Below, piece by piece: positions 1-12,429 of a DNA stretch of 64,000 bases (position 1 is its first letter; the number at the start of each line of letters is the position of its first letter). Made by a program: the position numbers and the translations under genes. A model generated the notes under the pieces. It saw only the letters and a list, made by a program, of their open reading frames with translations. It did not search any database and was not told the origin of the DNA. The stretch is from the NCBI GenBank assembly GCA_029747015.1, contig JAKOGI010000817.1, positions 1-64,000 on the forward strand. The letters run 5' to 3'. The DNA comes from Carnegiea gigantea (lineage: Eukaryota > Streptophyta > Magnoliopsida > Caryophyllales > Cactaceae).

Positions 1-499
1 GCTTAGTGGAGTGAAGTTTAAACTTTAGATAGTGTGTAAAGTCAAAGTGATTAGCATATACTTCTTGACTGAACAAGAAGGGGAGGTGATTAAATCCTAA
101 CGAAAGAAGGTCTTTTGCGATGACTAGCCTTATTTGGAAGGATGAATATCATAAACATATCCTATGTTTTACCTCCTTTTATTTTTGCTTTTTATTTCTG
201 TTCAAAGTCTTAATTCTGACACTGGTAACTAACTTTCAAAGTTGCTCGTACTAACATTAGTAGCTTAGATTCAAAGTACATTGGAATTTCTTTAATATTT
301 AATTTTTAAGTTATCATCCTATTTACCCCTCCCCCCTCTAGATTGATATAACATGGACTTTTAGGACCGTCAGGTTGCTTGTTTATGATTTCTGTTAGTT
401 GTTCGTTGAATTTCGATCTGACAGGTAAAAAAGGGTAGTGTAGGGAATTGTAGTATGGACCCTTTGGATTCTCTATTAGATTACGACATTGATAGTCCC

Positions 500-1110
500 T
501 TTTAAATGACACTCATTCGTACTCATCTTGAGGATCATGAGTGGGATGAAATTGCTCAAGTTATTCTTCAAATGGAGAGACTTGAAGAAATTCCCCATAA
601 AGTGTAATTTTTTAAAAGATTGAGGAGAATAGGTTCAAAAGCAGAGACTTCACCAATGCCCTAGCCTATTACTTATCTGCTATCTAATTGTTGTGTTTTA
701 GTCATATAGTCTCAAATGCCGATGAGGTTCTTTTCAAACATTTGGCTATTTCCCTGAATCTTAACGTGGTTGCCTCAGAATTGACACGAGGGAAGTTTAC
801 ATAAGTGATGACATTATGTTCTTTGGTCTTGAATTTGAGCTTAACAATATGAAAGCCCTATTTAGGAAGGCAAAAGTACTTTTTATTTTAGACAATTTCC
901 ACCAAGGTTTATACGACTTCAGAGAAGCTGCCTAACTTGAACCAAATAACACTAAAATTATAAAGGAACTTGCAAAAGCTTATAGTGTGGACTATCAGAT
1001 TGAGGCTAACCATAAGGAGTTAAAGGACTTAGAATAGGGATGTAGTTATATAAGGGACTGGCCTTGTGCGGAGTCTTAATATGAGGCTAACCCCTGACCT
1101 TAGAATGCTG
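500..1110 (+). pseudogene. Decayed TPR (immunophilin/co-chaperone-like) pseudogene fragment
   Basis: Reading across stops and frameshifts, the plus strand gives a run of tetratricopeptide-like helices. At about 630-690 the translation contains FKSRDFTNALAYYLSAI, a typical TPR A/B helix pair. At about 705-790 there is a helix with LFKHLAISLNLN, and at about 815-1030 a third repeat with NNMKALFRKAK followed by LEPNNTKIIKEL. Three TPRs in this order resemble the C-terminal TPR domain of FKBP-type peptidyl-prolyl isomerases and related Hsp90 co-chaperones (family knowledge). No introns are visible across the stretch, so it may be a processed copy. In-frame stops (for example after YLSAI and after REAA) show it is dead. 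The FKBP assignment is weaker than the TPR assignment. Confidence 0.55.
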
Positions 1111-1566
1111 CATATGGGGTCTTCTGGAGATGAATCGATTAGCAGGCCTGGCCCTAGGATTCAACTGGGGAAGTCTATTTAGTTACCACACATATAGCTG
1201 AAGAAATCAATGGAGAAGCTGAGTTAAGAGGGAATTCGATTTTGAGTGGCTGGGCATGTATTCCAGCTTGTCATCAACCTCTACCACAAGCATAGAGGGT
1301 AAGATGAATATCAAACTTACCACATCTCCTGCATCTCTCTCAATGGATATTGATAGCTCCCTAGAGGTTGTGTTTCACTTATCACAGAAAGCTAACAAAA
1401 TGCCTCCCATAGATCGCTTCAGTTATCTCATTTAGCTTATTTAAAAATTACGCATAGGGGGATTGATTAAATTTTATGATTGTAAGACAATGCCCTATAT
1501 GCTTACATGCTTGCTCGCTCAACTAAGTGATAGTAGGAGTGTGGAGGTCTAGGGATGATCATGCCG
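1111..1566 (+). other. Unassigned stretch following the TPR pseudogene
   Basis: Short open stretches in different frames look coding-like (for example SLEVVFHLSQKANKMPPIDR near 1,350-1,410), but stops are frequent and I recognise no family. It may be the downstream part of the same decayed gene. The sequence is split by the solo LTR at 1,572-3,972 and resumes at 3,978. Confidence 0.3.
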
Positions 1567-1689
1567 CAAAGTGTAACGACCCGACCCCAATATTCATATG
1601 AATTACACTAAATCATCTTAATTACAAATTAATCAAGTTGGACCCCGTATTTCAATTTAGCATTTTTTTTCATTTCATTTCAGCATTTT

Positions 1690-1714
1690 CTATATATATA
1701 TATATATATATATG

Positions 1715-1779
<65 letters not shown>
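1690..1779. repeat. (TA)n microsatellite
   Basis: About 90 bp of almost uninterrupted TA dinucleotides inside solo LTR copy 1, with a short interruption (TATGTATATAATA) near 1,712-1,724. It creates a spurious Tyr-Ile repeat ORF on the minus strand. Confidence 0.95.
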
Positions 1780-1782
<3 letters not shown>

Positions 1783-2123
1783 TATTGTAGGTTGAATCGG
1801 CAGAATGACCTCGAAAATAAAGTTTTGGGTACTCCTAAAATAATTCATTAAAAGTCCAACGGAATAGTTGGACGTCTGCTCTGCTAACGTAAAAATATCG
1901 CGCAAAATTTTACATCCCCAAAAAAAAAAAAAAATTCGGTCAAACTCAGTTTGACCGGTCAAATCAACTTTGACCGGTCAACGTTGGTCAAACCGACTTA
2001 AAAAAAGGGTTCCAGATTGTTCCTAAAAAAAATAATAATAATAAAAAATAAATAAATATCCAAGATATTTTACCCCTTTGCCCCTATATATATGTGGGGG
2101 GTCTCTCACGCACACACATGGGT

Positions 2124-2240
2124 AGGGGAGGGGGAAAGAAGAGAGAGAGAAGAGAGGAGAGAGAAAGGAAGAGAGAGAGAAGAGAGGAGAGAGAAAGAGG
2201 AGAGAGAAAGAAGAAAGGAGAAAGGAGGAGGAAGAGGAGA
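2124..2240. repeat. GA-rich purine tract
   Basis: Low-complexity GAGAGA/AGGAGA sequence within solo LTR copy 1. On the plus strand it makes a spurious Arg/Glu-rich ORF. The corresponding position in copies 2 and 4 is a CT-rich tract, so a simple-sequence block seems to be an evolving part of this LTR family. Confidence 0.85.
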
Positions 2241-3977
2241 TTAAAGTTTTGGGTTCTAGAGCAACTTCGAGATAAGTAATTCTTGACTTCTCGATCTAAA
2301 AATTTGCATTTGATATTTTATGATTTAGTATATTAAGAATATTAATGTCAGGCGGTAGACGTCAATCGTATAATTTCATGATTAATTGCTACGATTGAGA
2401 TATCGTGATTTGTTAATTATGATATGAATGTATTCACGCGGGTTTTGCAGTTATGAGATTGAGGAAAATTTCCCTGATAAATTTATGCTGAAGTACAGGA
2501 ATGTTTTGATTATTGTGAACCATTGGGTTGAACAACATGGTGACAAGTTTACGGAAGAATATACATACTATTTGGAAACTTGCGATCAAGTTCATGAATA
2601 TACACTTTGAGAGTCATAAATTCTAAATGTGTATGTTAAGAATATTAATGTGTATGCTAGGAATATTATGGCTGGTGAAACATGATTATATGAGTTTACT
2701 ACGTAACGTTTTCAGGAAAAGAGCTCATGTCTTGACTAAGGTCGTTACAGAACTTTCCAGAGTTATGACCGTAGTAGCGACTGTCATTATTTACATCAAG
2801 GAACCAGTAATTATCCTGACAACGTAAACAAGAATTCGGATAAAAATAAAATGACCATAATTTAAATTATGCAATGACAAAATGATAAGCATTAATAACA
2901 ATGACCCATAATGATAATAATTTAACAAAGCAAGGACAAGTAACGAATATTAAACAAGTGTTTGCGGTATAAAAGACAAGGGATTCAAATTATCGATCAA
3001 ACTAAGAAATCCCAACAAATTTCATAACCTTGTACTAATTACAAGATAATTACATATGTAAAGTAGGAGGAGGCCACATCTATCGGTTCAAGCTGCCAGC
3101 GCACATTTTTCATTACAAAGGAGAGAGAATCTCAATGACCAGGTACGTACATTGCCTATGTTCTTTAAAAACTCACAGTGTTCTCAGCAATGAAAAATTA
3201 ATACAAGATTCATTTAATGAACCAATTTCTTAATATTTTGTCACATAAACAAGTGGCCCCGCCAATTATCATCAGGGCTTATGCCCATCAATTATCAAGG
3301 CTTATGCCGACCAATTTACTCGCGCGCGGCGTCAACTCAGGCTTCTCGATCGGCCTGGGGGGTGAGCACCTAACGTATGATCGTTTCAAGATATACATCG
3401 ACCAAGGGGTCCACTTTCAGATAATAATCAGCAGGCCAATTTTACTTATGCATTCTCTCTCTCTCCCGTTTGCAAAGCAAAAATGTTTAGAAATGCGGCC
3501 GGCCCAACTCATTTACCCCAAACTTATTTTACCGCATGGGAATGTACGTGCTGAGTTTTGGCTCATCATTTGCATATTTTCATGTTTTCTGTTTTAGGTA
3601 TGGGAAGAAGTGAAGAGCAATCCTCCTGAGAAACCAGAAAGCAGCTAAAATGAGGAACATCGACTGGTTGCTAGCCAATCAGCGCTCACAGTGATGATAG
3701 GTTAGTAACTGGAGGGTTGTGTGTTGCTATTCATTTGAAATATGAGGATAATACTACTTAGCATTAGTACATCAAGTTATCATGTGGGGAACAACTAGTA
3801 TGAAGAGACAAATACTTATGTGAGGTGATTTCAGTTGTTTACGAAATTAGATAGCCTTGTTCCATCCTGGAACGGCGGTAACGCCTCCCTTCAAAACAAA
3901 AGTCTTCCGCTGCAGATTAATGAATTCATGGTTAAGCTAAGGTAATCAGCATTAGTGTTTGGGGGCGTTACACAAAG

Positions 3978-4870
3978 TCTACAGTGGAAGATGAACTAAC
4001 CACTGCTAGCATGGTAGATTCAAATGTCTATGCAACATGTCATGAGGATGATACGACTAGTGCCTTATGATGCTCGACATAAGCTCAGTATGGAAACCAA
4101 GGGAGGAAACATAATAGAAGGAAGAGTTGTAAATCATAGCAGTACAGGAGATTTGTGAAACAAGCTTATGTAACATCCCAAGATGGAATAAGGTGTCATT
4201 TAGCATTATATCACTCTAACTCATTTGAATGGTGCAGGGAGAACTGCAAGCAAGGCAAGAGATTTAAGTAATGGTTATAACATTGGTGTACCCAAACTTA
4301 TCAGGATAATGGCTATGATGGCTATCAAACTTAACTTCTTAAAAAAAGGGCCTAGGTGTTACACTTGAGTGATTTGTAGCTCATCTATAGGAGATGACTT
4401 GTGACCAATGTTGAGCATCCTAATAGTTATTGTTGTAATATCATTAGGCTTTCTGAAATAATGTTACCAAAAGTCAGTTGTGTTGGTTAGTATTAGGTCT
4501 TTCTTGATAATCTTTATGTTTTGTTAGTAAGACTTGTATTCCCTTGCGGAAAAAAGTGTCAATTAAGCTATTTTTCAGTAATAAAAATTAAATTATCTTT
4601 TTACTTAATTTAAAGAAAATATTTCCATTGTTAACCTTATTGCTCGAGTCCTATTCTTTCCTCTATGGTTCTTTTAGTAATATCCCCATGTATGAGTAGG
4701 AGTCGATTGCTCTCTTGCCACTAAGAGGCCCCTTTGCTCTGTTTGTTAGCTTCTTGTGTGTTGAGCAAGTCTAGGTGTTCATTATGCCGTGGCAACATGG
4801 CTTCGAGTTTGGAAGACGTCTGCAGTAAATTACACTTTATTGAGAATGATAATGTATTTGTTACGATGGT
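3978..4870. other. Unassigned sequence, continuation of pre-insertion target
   Basis: This resumes the sequence interrupted at 1,571. The first 250 bp has coding-like patches with stops (for example STVEDELTTASMVDSNVY at 3,978-4,035). The remainder is AT-rich with no ORF above 60 codons. No gene, RNA or repeat structure is recognised. Confidence 0.3.
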
Positions 4871-6051
4871 ATGTAATACCCCCACCTAGCCTATGGGCGT
4901 TACATGCTATGGCTTTGTAGAGAAACCCTTAAGCTAAAAAGGAGCTATTCAAATCTATTTTGAACTCAACCTATTAAGTTCGACTTGTGACTTGGCTATA
5001 CTAGGTTTCCAAATATAGGATCTAAATCTGTAATTTGTAAACTACTAGATAAAGCTCAGTTCACTACCCACACGCCGAAGCATCCTTTCTTGATAAGCCA
5101 CGCATTTGTAGTTCAAACTTCCATGTGTAAAACCTACCTAAGGCAAGGGCATCCTCGATCTTACATTATGAAATCTCTTTTAAATTCAATCTTGTTTAAT
5201 CTCATATAAAACTTTGGCACCAAATATGTACAAGAAACTATATAATTAATCAAAATACATTCAAATAGCCAATAAGTAAATTCAAATAATTCTGACGTAG
5301 CTTATAATGTGCCACTAGCCTCTAAACGAAACTTGGAAAGGAAAAGAATGGGGTGAGCAAAACCACGACTTAGCAGATAATTCATACCCTCAAAATCACG
5401 CTTAAAGTACTTATAACAGTAGTTACTAAAATCCTTCTGAAATTCATTTTAGGTGAAAGCTCTTTTTCCGACAACCATGAATCATTTACCTAGGAACAAG
5501 CAAGTAAAAAGGATTACAAATTTAGCATTCATCTTAACACACTATTCTCAAACACAACTCATCTTACTTCTATATAACCTCATGTGATACCCTAACAGGT
5601 TATATTTTAACATAAATGCCACATGCTTGTCACATATTGATATAACACATTAAATGCATATGATATCATAATAAGCAAAGTCATGTACCAAGCATAACTT
5701 AACATAACATACATAATTCATAGTACATAAGTAAGTCATACAACATAAAAATGTATCTTAAGTCTTTCCGCAACTAAAAGTAGCTTATGATGTGTGTTTT
5801 CAGAAAGGTCTGAACTTAGCATATCATAAAGGGAATTTGCTTTACATAACTTATATATACATGACATAAGTCTTAACACATAGTTCCGCTTCATAACTTC
5901 TTAATCATAATTTATTCAACAATTTCTACATACAATGTCAAAAGACTGACTCTCAGAGGCACTTTGTTAATGTCATCCCAAGTCAGCCAAACTTGAGAGA
6001 TAACATACACCTTTTCGGATAGACATCATAAAATGATAGGAAAGAAACATC
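4871..6051. other. Older repeat-like sequence, left part, interrupted by solo LTR 2
   Basis: It opens with TGTAATACCCCCACCTAGCC, which looks like an LTR start, and contains the block GGGGTGAGCAAAACCACG often seen inside plant gypsy LTRs. No coding potential. The sequence continues after solo LTR copy 2, at 8,761. I could not find a matching end with a target duplication, so it is not called as a complete LTR. Confidence 0.3.
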
Positions 6052-8760
6052 TGTAATAGCCCGACCCAAAATATGTTTATCTATTTAATTAAGCTATGTT
6101 GTTAATTTTCTCGTATTTATTTATCGTATTTAATCATTCTGGTTTGAAAAAATTCATTTTGGACCTGACTTTGCAATTCGGGTTTTAATTATCATAAACT
6201 TTTAGGTGAATCGATAGTAGGCCCCAATAAATATGATTAATCGATAAATTATTTTTCATAACGTTACAAAAATTTAATTTTGAGCTACGCAAAAATTTTA
6301 TCGCCATGAAATGCCATTTTTCCGAGGCCAATTCATTTGGGCCCAATTTGAGGACTAAAAGGTTAGTATGATTGAATTTAGTTAATTAATATTATTTGTG
6401 AGTAATTGTAATTACCAAAAAGCTACTTTCTGGGCATTATATATTAGCCAAGTAAAACAAGCAAGCCAAAGAAAATTATCAACCAATTAAAAGAACAAAA
6501 ATTCAACTTCCCTTCTTCTTCCTCTCTCCTCCACCCCTCATGGCTAGCCCTGTTATGCCTGCCGAGCCACTTTCTCTCTCCACTAGGAGCTGTCACCGGC
6601 CACCCTCTGCCACTAGCCGCCACCCCATCACCACTAGCCACCACTTACAACTTCCACAACCCCCTCCATCTCTCTATATTTAAGCTCCAGTGAGGTAAAA
6701 CCCTAACCCAACTTTGTTTAATTTTTGGATTTTTATGAATGATTTGATCATGGATCATATTATCTTGATAGGAATAAGTGTTAATTTGATATTTTATTGT
6801 GTTCGGTTAAGTTTAGAAGCATGTAAGAATTTGGATCATACATGATCATTCAAGCTTGATGTTGAAAATGATGAACTTTGAGTTCTTTGATTTAATGTTG
6901 TGATGTTTGGTATGAAAAATAGATTTAAAATTGTTAGTGATCCTATTTAATCCATTTATCGCGATTTGGATGGAAACTTGAATGTTGCATAGCCTAGAGT
7001 TTCCTGATTATGCATGAGTGTGGTTGATTTTTGAATCAAGTATGTTTAGCTTGATTGAATTAGATGAAAGTTGGAGGTTTGATATGTCATGAGTTTGAAG
7101 AATGATGTTGTGTGACTTTGCTAAAATTATTGGATTATGGAAAATTCCATAGGTGACCAAAAGAGGTTATTTGGTTTATTAATGCAAGTAAGTGAGATTA
7201 TGGGTGCATTGTGAGTGATTATTTGAGGAAAAATATTGAGAAATGTGTAAAATTAATTATGATGTAATTTTTGAGTTTGGCTATAATAAGGTAATTAGAG
7301 GAAGGAAAGAAAGTTTAATGATCTTTAAAGGGGCATTTAGCTTGATTGTGAGAGAAAAGAAGGAAACCATAAATTTCGGGAGTTTAATTAAAAGTTTCTA
7401 AGTAATTATGAATATTGCGAAAAAAATACGAAGTGCAGTGAGTTCAACAACTTTGATTGTGTTTATAAACTTACTTGGTTTGGAAAGCCGAGTTAAATGA
7501 ACATGAGAATGAAATGGGAGAAGTGAAGAGAGTAATGAATTAAGAGAACAGTGGTTATCGGGCTAAGTTAGGGTAATTTGAGCTATCCTGAACCTAATTA
7601 TACCCTCTTTGCCTTAAACCTTTTATTATTTGTCTTAGAAATATCAAAAATGTCTATATTCCATTTATATCCATCAAAACCTTTCCATTATAACCTCCCT
7701 TGTTTTACTTTGGTCTATTTTGCTCTAAATTATCTTACCTTGAGTTAAATTGCCTTAATTTATTTAGTTTTCGAATTATTTTAGTGTAACTTACTTTGTA
7801 ATGATTTATTGAAATTTTGAGTGCCATTATTTAATAAATTTCTATTAAAGTTACCATTTAAGAGAGTGAGAGTTAAGTACTAACTGCATATATTTATAAT
7901 GACATTTATGAAACAGAATCGGGGCTTAGTCTATCGTTTTTTTCCTTTTTGTGCATAATTATTATCCAGTGAGATTGCATTTAAACATACCAAGTAAGTC
8001 CATTGTCTGTATCTTTAGAAGTCACAATGAATTTACCAAAGTTATAATGTTTTGATAAGTATATCAATGAATTAGTCTATTCAGTGATTTATCACCTAAT
8101 TAGTCACCCTGTCAGTTACCATTTATAGGGCATTCACCCTCTAGTTACCCGTGCAGCCTCAGGCAAGGTCCCCCGTTCGATTTGGCTAGTGTACACCTAT
8201 CTACCGACCGCAACAGTTACATGGGCTCACTATCAGATAATAATTAGCAATGCAGTTTTACATTCATGTTATTCCCTGTTTTAAACTAAAATGAATTGCA
8301 AAGCAGACCCAACCAATTCTTTAATGATCAATTAACAATACAGCAATGAATGTACTGAGCTTCGGCTCACATTTCGAAATGTTTGCTATGTTTTGTTTTA
8401 GGCAAGTGCTCAGTGAACCGCCGACCTACTAGCAAACCTGCTGAAGATGATAAGTGAGCAAGTGAACATCGTTAGATTAGTAATGATGCATTATGTTGAT
8501 ATTTTTGGAGATGTATTTGGTGACTTTTAGTTGATGAAACTGTAACTTTAATGGTGAACTACCTTACTATGATGTATAAACTTTATGTTAGCTATTAGTT
8601 GTTTGTGTATAGTTGTTGTCATCTCTAGTGCATTTGATTTAAACCTTGTTCTTTTAGGATGGCGGTAACACCCCAATCATTGGATTTGTTAGTATTTTAA
8701 TTAAGGAATATCAGTATAGTGATTACAAACAGTGAAACATGCTCATTTATGGGTGTTACA
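6052..8760 (+). mobile_element. Solo LTR, copy 2 of the 2.4-2.7 kb family
   Basis: It starts TGTAATAGCCCGACCC and ends ATGGGTGTTACA. Exact 5-bp direct repeats ACATC flank it at 6,047-6,051 and 8,761-8,765. Its 3' part carries the block AATGTACTGAGCTTCGGCTC (about 8,350), also present in inverted form in copy 3 near 21,250, and the terminal region around GCTGAAGATGATAAGTGAG. No gag-pol, primer site or polypurine tract. The short minus-strand ORF at 6,444-6,644 is a shadow of a CT-rich leader-like block. Of the four copies it is among the best preserved. Confidence 0.87.
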
Positions 8761-10450
8761 ACATCAGGCAAGAATCAAATCACCATCTCTGAGTCCATGA
8801 TCTTAACTTAATGTCTTATCTTAATTTATACTAGACGAGAAACTGAGCAACCATAACTCATGCTAACTTAGCTTGTACCAAATGGGAAATGGAGACACGA
8901 TTCTTGGTTTAACTTATCTTATATTATAATTTACATAATGTGCTTTGGTCCTCAATATGTCGAGCTTAGGTCCCTAACTCCCCTCTAGGGCTAGGTCCTT
9001 AGAACCTTCAAGACCTAAGCTTAAAGTTCTAGAGCACACATAAAAATATCCATACCTATAAACTTAAGATCCTTGTCATTTGTTACTTATTGTTTGTTTG
9101 CACCTAAGTAGATGCATGCTTGTTAATTATCATGATAAGAGTTGCTAACACATAAAACATCAATAGTCATGAACAGAGCTCCTTGCTCACACATAATCAT
9201 GATTTCACAAACCATTCTATGACTAGTATATATATCTTATACTCACAAGTTAGTCACAAAATCAACTTGCATGTATAGAAGAAAAAGATGTATGCCAACC
9301 TTAAAGTAATCACATATCACATGAAATAAGCTTAGATTCTCTCCTATTAATCCCCACTACCACCATTTAAGTTCAATCATGTCACTTTCACCTCATTTCA
9401 GGTTATGCACCCATTGGTAACCTACTTGCTTAGACATCCTATAAGTATGTACAACTCAATGAGCACATGCCACAACCACATTTGAGCATCTATATTATCA
9501 CTACTTTAAGTCCTCCCAATAGATAAATAAGAAATTAGGGGGGAAGATAAACTATTAGCTATACAGGCCATAAATGAGCTATTGAATCACATAATCGACC
9601 AAAACTGAACATATACTTAAGAAATGAGCCATGTAATTCACAAGATTTGCTTATAATTAATTAAGTTACATAGTCAACATGCTTGACATGTACTTTGGAC
9701 ATATTATGCTGACTCATACCTAGACCAGATAAGAGTCATCGTAAGGTGAAGTGACAAACTTAATGCGGTAGCATTGGAAGCTAATATGCATAATATGCTT
9801 GCAAACCACATACATTAAAAAAAACATAAAAACATTATGCTTCCTAGCTTGTAAGTGACACAAAAACTCATATACTTCAAAAGAGCTCAATCAATCTAGT
9901 CTCTTAGTGACATTCAACCCCAAATACCACCATTGAACTAAAGCTACACTATATTCGTTACATCCCCTACTGAAGTTACCATTAATGATGCATAGATAAT
10001 GATTTGGTATTATAACATCATATAGATAATTTAAATTCTAATGATAATAGGAGGATTAGAATTACCCACACCCACATTCCAGTTTAAGACTTTAGATTTT
10101 TCATGTCCAAACTAAGCATGAACACTTGTCCAGCCTCCTCATAATAGCTTCTCCAGTAGTGTTGTGGCAATTGTGGCTGCGACAACCCTTATGGCATAGA
10201 AAAAAGGACTCTGTAACCCCCTACCTTGTCCTCATTCTACTTTGTGTTATCCCTTTCTTTTCAAATTTGTTAACTGTTGTCCGATTGAATTTTGACCTCC
10301 CAAATCATTGGTGCCAATCATGCCACCACCAGGTTGGCGAAATCAATAGGTGGTGGGTGTTGTGGGGTATTTTGCACTTACCACCCTTCAGTTTTTCAGC
10401 ATTAATTTTTTCAACCCTGCTTCTTTTATATTGATTTTTTAACTACCTTT
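8761..10450. other. Older repeat-like sequence, right part; no gene seen
   Basis: AT-rich sequence continuing from 6,046 after removal of solo LTR 2. The ORF at 10,126-10,434 (102 codons) is Leu- and Pro-rich, has no recognisable domain, and I do not treat it as a gene. GTTACATCCCC near 9,959 resembles an inverted LTR start, but no partner end was found. Confidence 0.3.
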
Positions 10451-10978
10451 CAGTTTTTTAGCATTACTTTTTTCAACTCTGCTTTCAGTTTTGGTTTGTG
10501 TATTTCTAGCCTAAAACTTTTGAAAATTATAGAAAGATCCCTAATTTGGGTAGAATATGTAAGAAAACTAATTTTAGGGTTTCCAACGAAATACACTTGC
10601 TTTAAATGATTAGATTTCTTACAATCACGTCGCCAGTACTAGTTTTCACAATATACTACTTATATCATAAATATTATATTTTCTAGGGTTATAGGTTCAC
10701 CATACTTAACAAAATAATTAAAGCTTAATTGGAGAGTTTTGACCATTACTTAAACTTAGTTGGCATTGGGCCTTGGTATTCCTCTAGCTTCCAATTTATA
10801 TAGCATGTTAATCTTAACCACACCTTCCTTATATTAGGCATAACAGAGGTCTATTTTATTTACTACCTTGGACCGTAGCCACTTTTACATTTTCATAGAT
10901 AGTGAGACTTTAATGAAGAAATCATAATATTTAAGACATAAGATTTGATTGAATAATGTTCCCTATTAGGAAAGTTCT

Positions 10979-11290
10979 TTTATTGAAAGCTTGAAAGCGG
11001 AAATATTACAATGAAAAGATTGAAGAGAGACTTGAGCTACTAAAATTATTAGAGATACTTGCTTATAGAGAAATGGATAAACTCGACTTCTCTTTTGCTC
11101 AATAATGCTTAAATGACCGTGTCCCTTCTCAGCTCTCAACCTCTCCTTTTATGGAGGAAATAGACTGCATAAGATGCCCTAATAACTACGATATATACAC
11201 TTATATTGTCACATGACTACAGCTGCACTCACATGGCTATAGTAGACTACAGTATTTTACTAACTTGATGCCTAACAAAATAGTACAATA
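10979..11290 (-). promoter_or_regulatory. Viral promoter-leader of copy A (TATA-like box, poly(A) signal)
   Basis: On the minus strand a TATA-like CATAAAAGGAGAGG lies at about 11,153-11,140, followed by a leader matching the copy B leader (GCTGAGAAGGGACA block, then TTTCTCTATAAGCAAG). An AATAAA on the minus strand at 10,984-10,979 lies about 165 bp downstream of the TATA, as expected for the terminal redundancy of a 35S-type pregenomic RNA. The TATA of this copy has lost the TATATAAA core that copy B keeps. Confidence 0.6.
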
Positions 11291-11329
11291 ATTGTGCAAC
11301 AACTTTTCAGAGACTTTAATGCTAACAAG

Positions 11330-12420
11330 ACTAATCATACATTGTATGCTTTTATCTCCAATAATGTCTTCCAGTTCATCATTATCCAGACAATCGTCAA
11401 AATCTTCATCAAGTTCAAGTTGCTCTGGATCCTATTTTTTGAATAATTTATGAAGATATCTCTTTCCTTTTTCTAATAAGAGTTTTCTATCTCTAACGTC
11501 GAAGAGATAATCAAAGACACATTCTAAAGTAGCTTTTTCTACCTTTATGTATTTGCTGAAATCATTATGATAGACAAACGTAGTGCTCTCGCAATCTATT
11601 AGTGTTCATTCTTGTTCAATTAATGCCCATATTTGATGATAAATACTGTAAAAATCGATGGCTCTTGCTAAAGTTGGATTGCTGACTACTTGTTGCCGTT
11701 CTAGAAACCATTCTTGTCGTTGATCATTGGGATCGTCTAAATTAACTAATTGAACAAGATAATGAGCTGGTTTGCCTTTTCTATTTTCATACTTAATAAT
11801 TGCACAATGTACCTTGACAAATAGACTTCTATTATATGAAATTTTTATTGGACCATTAGGAGATGTGAGAATCCAATGAATCCTTTTAAGCATGCACTAT
11901 GAAAACTTAGTTAGCCTTAAGAAGAATAAGTACTTTGGATCTAGGATTTCCTTAAGGTAAGCCACCTTTCCATATTCCCTTGCTTTCATGATGGGGTCAT
12001 CTAGAGAGATTGAATTTGCTGAGAATCTAACCCCACCAACTCCAGATCTATGAGAAAAGAAGATCATAGTACTCCATGACTCCCAAATATCATAAGAATA
12101 TTATGATAATAGTTGATGCAAGCTGTGTAACAGTCATTGAACCATTTTTCTTGAATATGAGAACTTATTTTTTCTTGAATATCATAACGACACCTTACGT
12201 AATTCATTTGTAAGTCTAAAAGGCTGAATCTTTGTACTATTAGATAGGCAGAAGACAATAGACCAAAGCGTGATCTACTTTTGTGTGAAATTCCAAAATA
12301 TACACAAGGATTCTGGTAGAAGGTGAAACCTGTTCTAGTAGTAATGAGATTATAGTTTGGATTTCCTCCTTTACCAGTAGGAGTTCTGCTCTAATGATCA
12401 CCATTAGCGAGTTCATGAGT
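11330..12420 (-). pseudogene. Copy A region downstream of RNase H
   Basis: This corresponds to 27,800-28,890 in copy B. Open fragments are 12,258-12,064 and 11,893-11,606, with the protein-level similarity continuing between them across stops. The latter fragment shows a beta-rich pattern (SYNRSLFVKVHCAIIKYEN). I do not recognise a characterised domain. In cavemoviruses the position after the pol ORF is used by a transactivator-like ORF, so that is a possible identity. Stops and frame changes show that the copy is nonfunctional. Confidence 0.45.
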
Positions 12421-12429
12421 TAAACTATC

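Larger units (their letters stand above)
1572..3972 (+). mobile_element. Solo LTR, copy 1 of a 2.4-2.7 kb gypsy-like family
   Basis: The element starts TGTAACGACCCGACCCC and ends GGGGGCGTTACA, so TG...CA ends sit inside a perfect 7-bp inverted pair (TGTAACG/CGTTACA). It is flanked by an exact 5-bp direct repeat, CAAAG, at 1,567-1,571 and 3,973-3,977. It encodes nothing convincing, and there is no primer site or gag-pol, so a solo LTR left by LTR-LTR recombination is the best reading. It contains a TA microsatellite and a purine-rich tract in its 5' third. Blocks near 3,080-3,180 and 3,330-3,390 are shared with the other copies at 6,052, 20,792 and 30,190. Confidence 0.85.

Noticed and set aside
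1690..2279. ORFs with Tyr-Ile repeats and Arg-Glu repeats
   Set aside because: They are direct translations of the TA and GA microsatellites.
10126..10434. 102-codon Leu-rich ORF as a membrane protein
   Set aside because: Composition follows from AT-rich DNA. No supporting domain, promoter or conservation seen.
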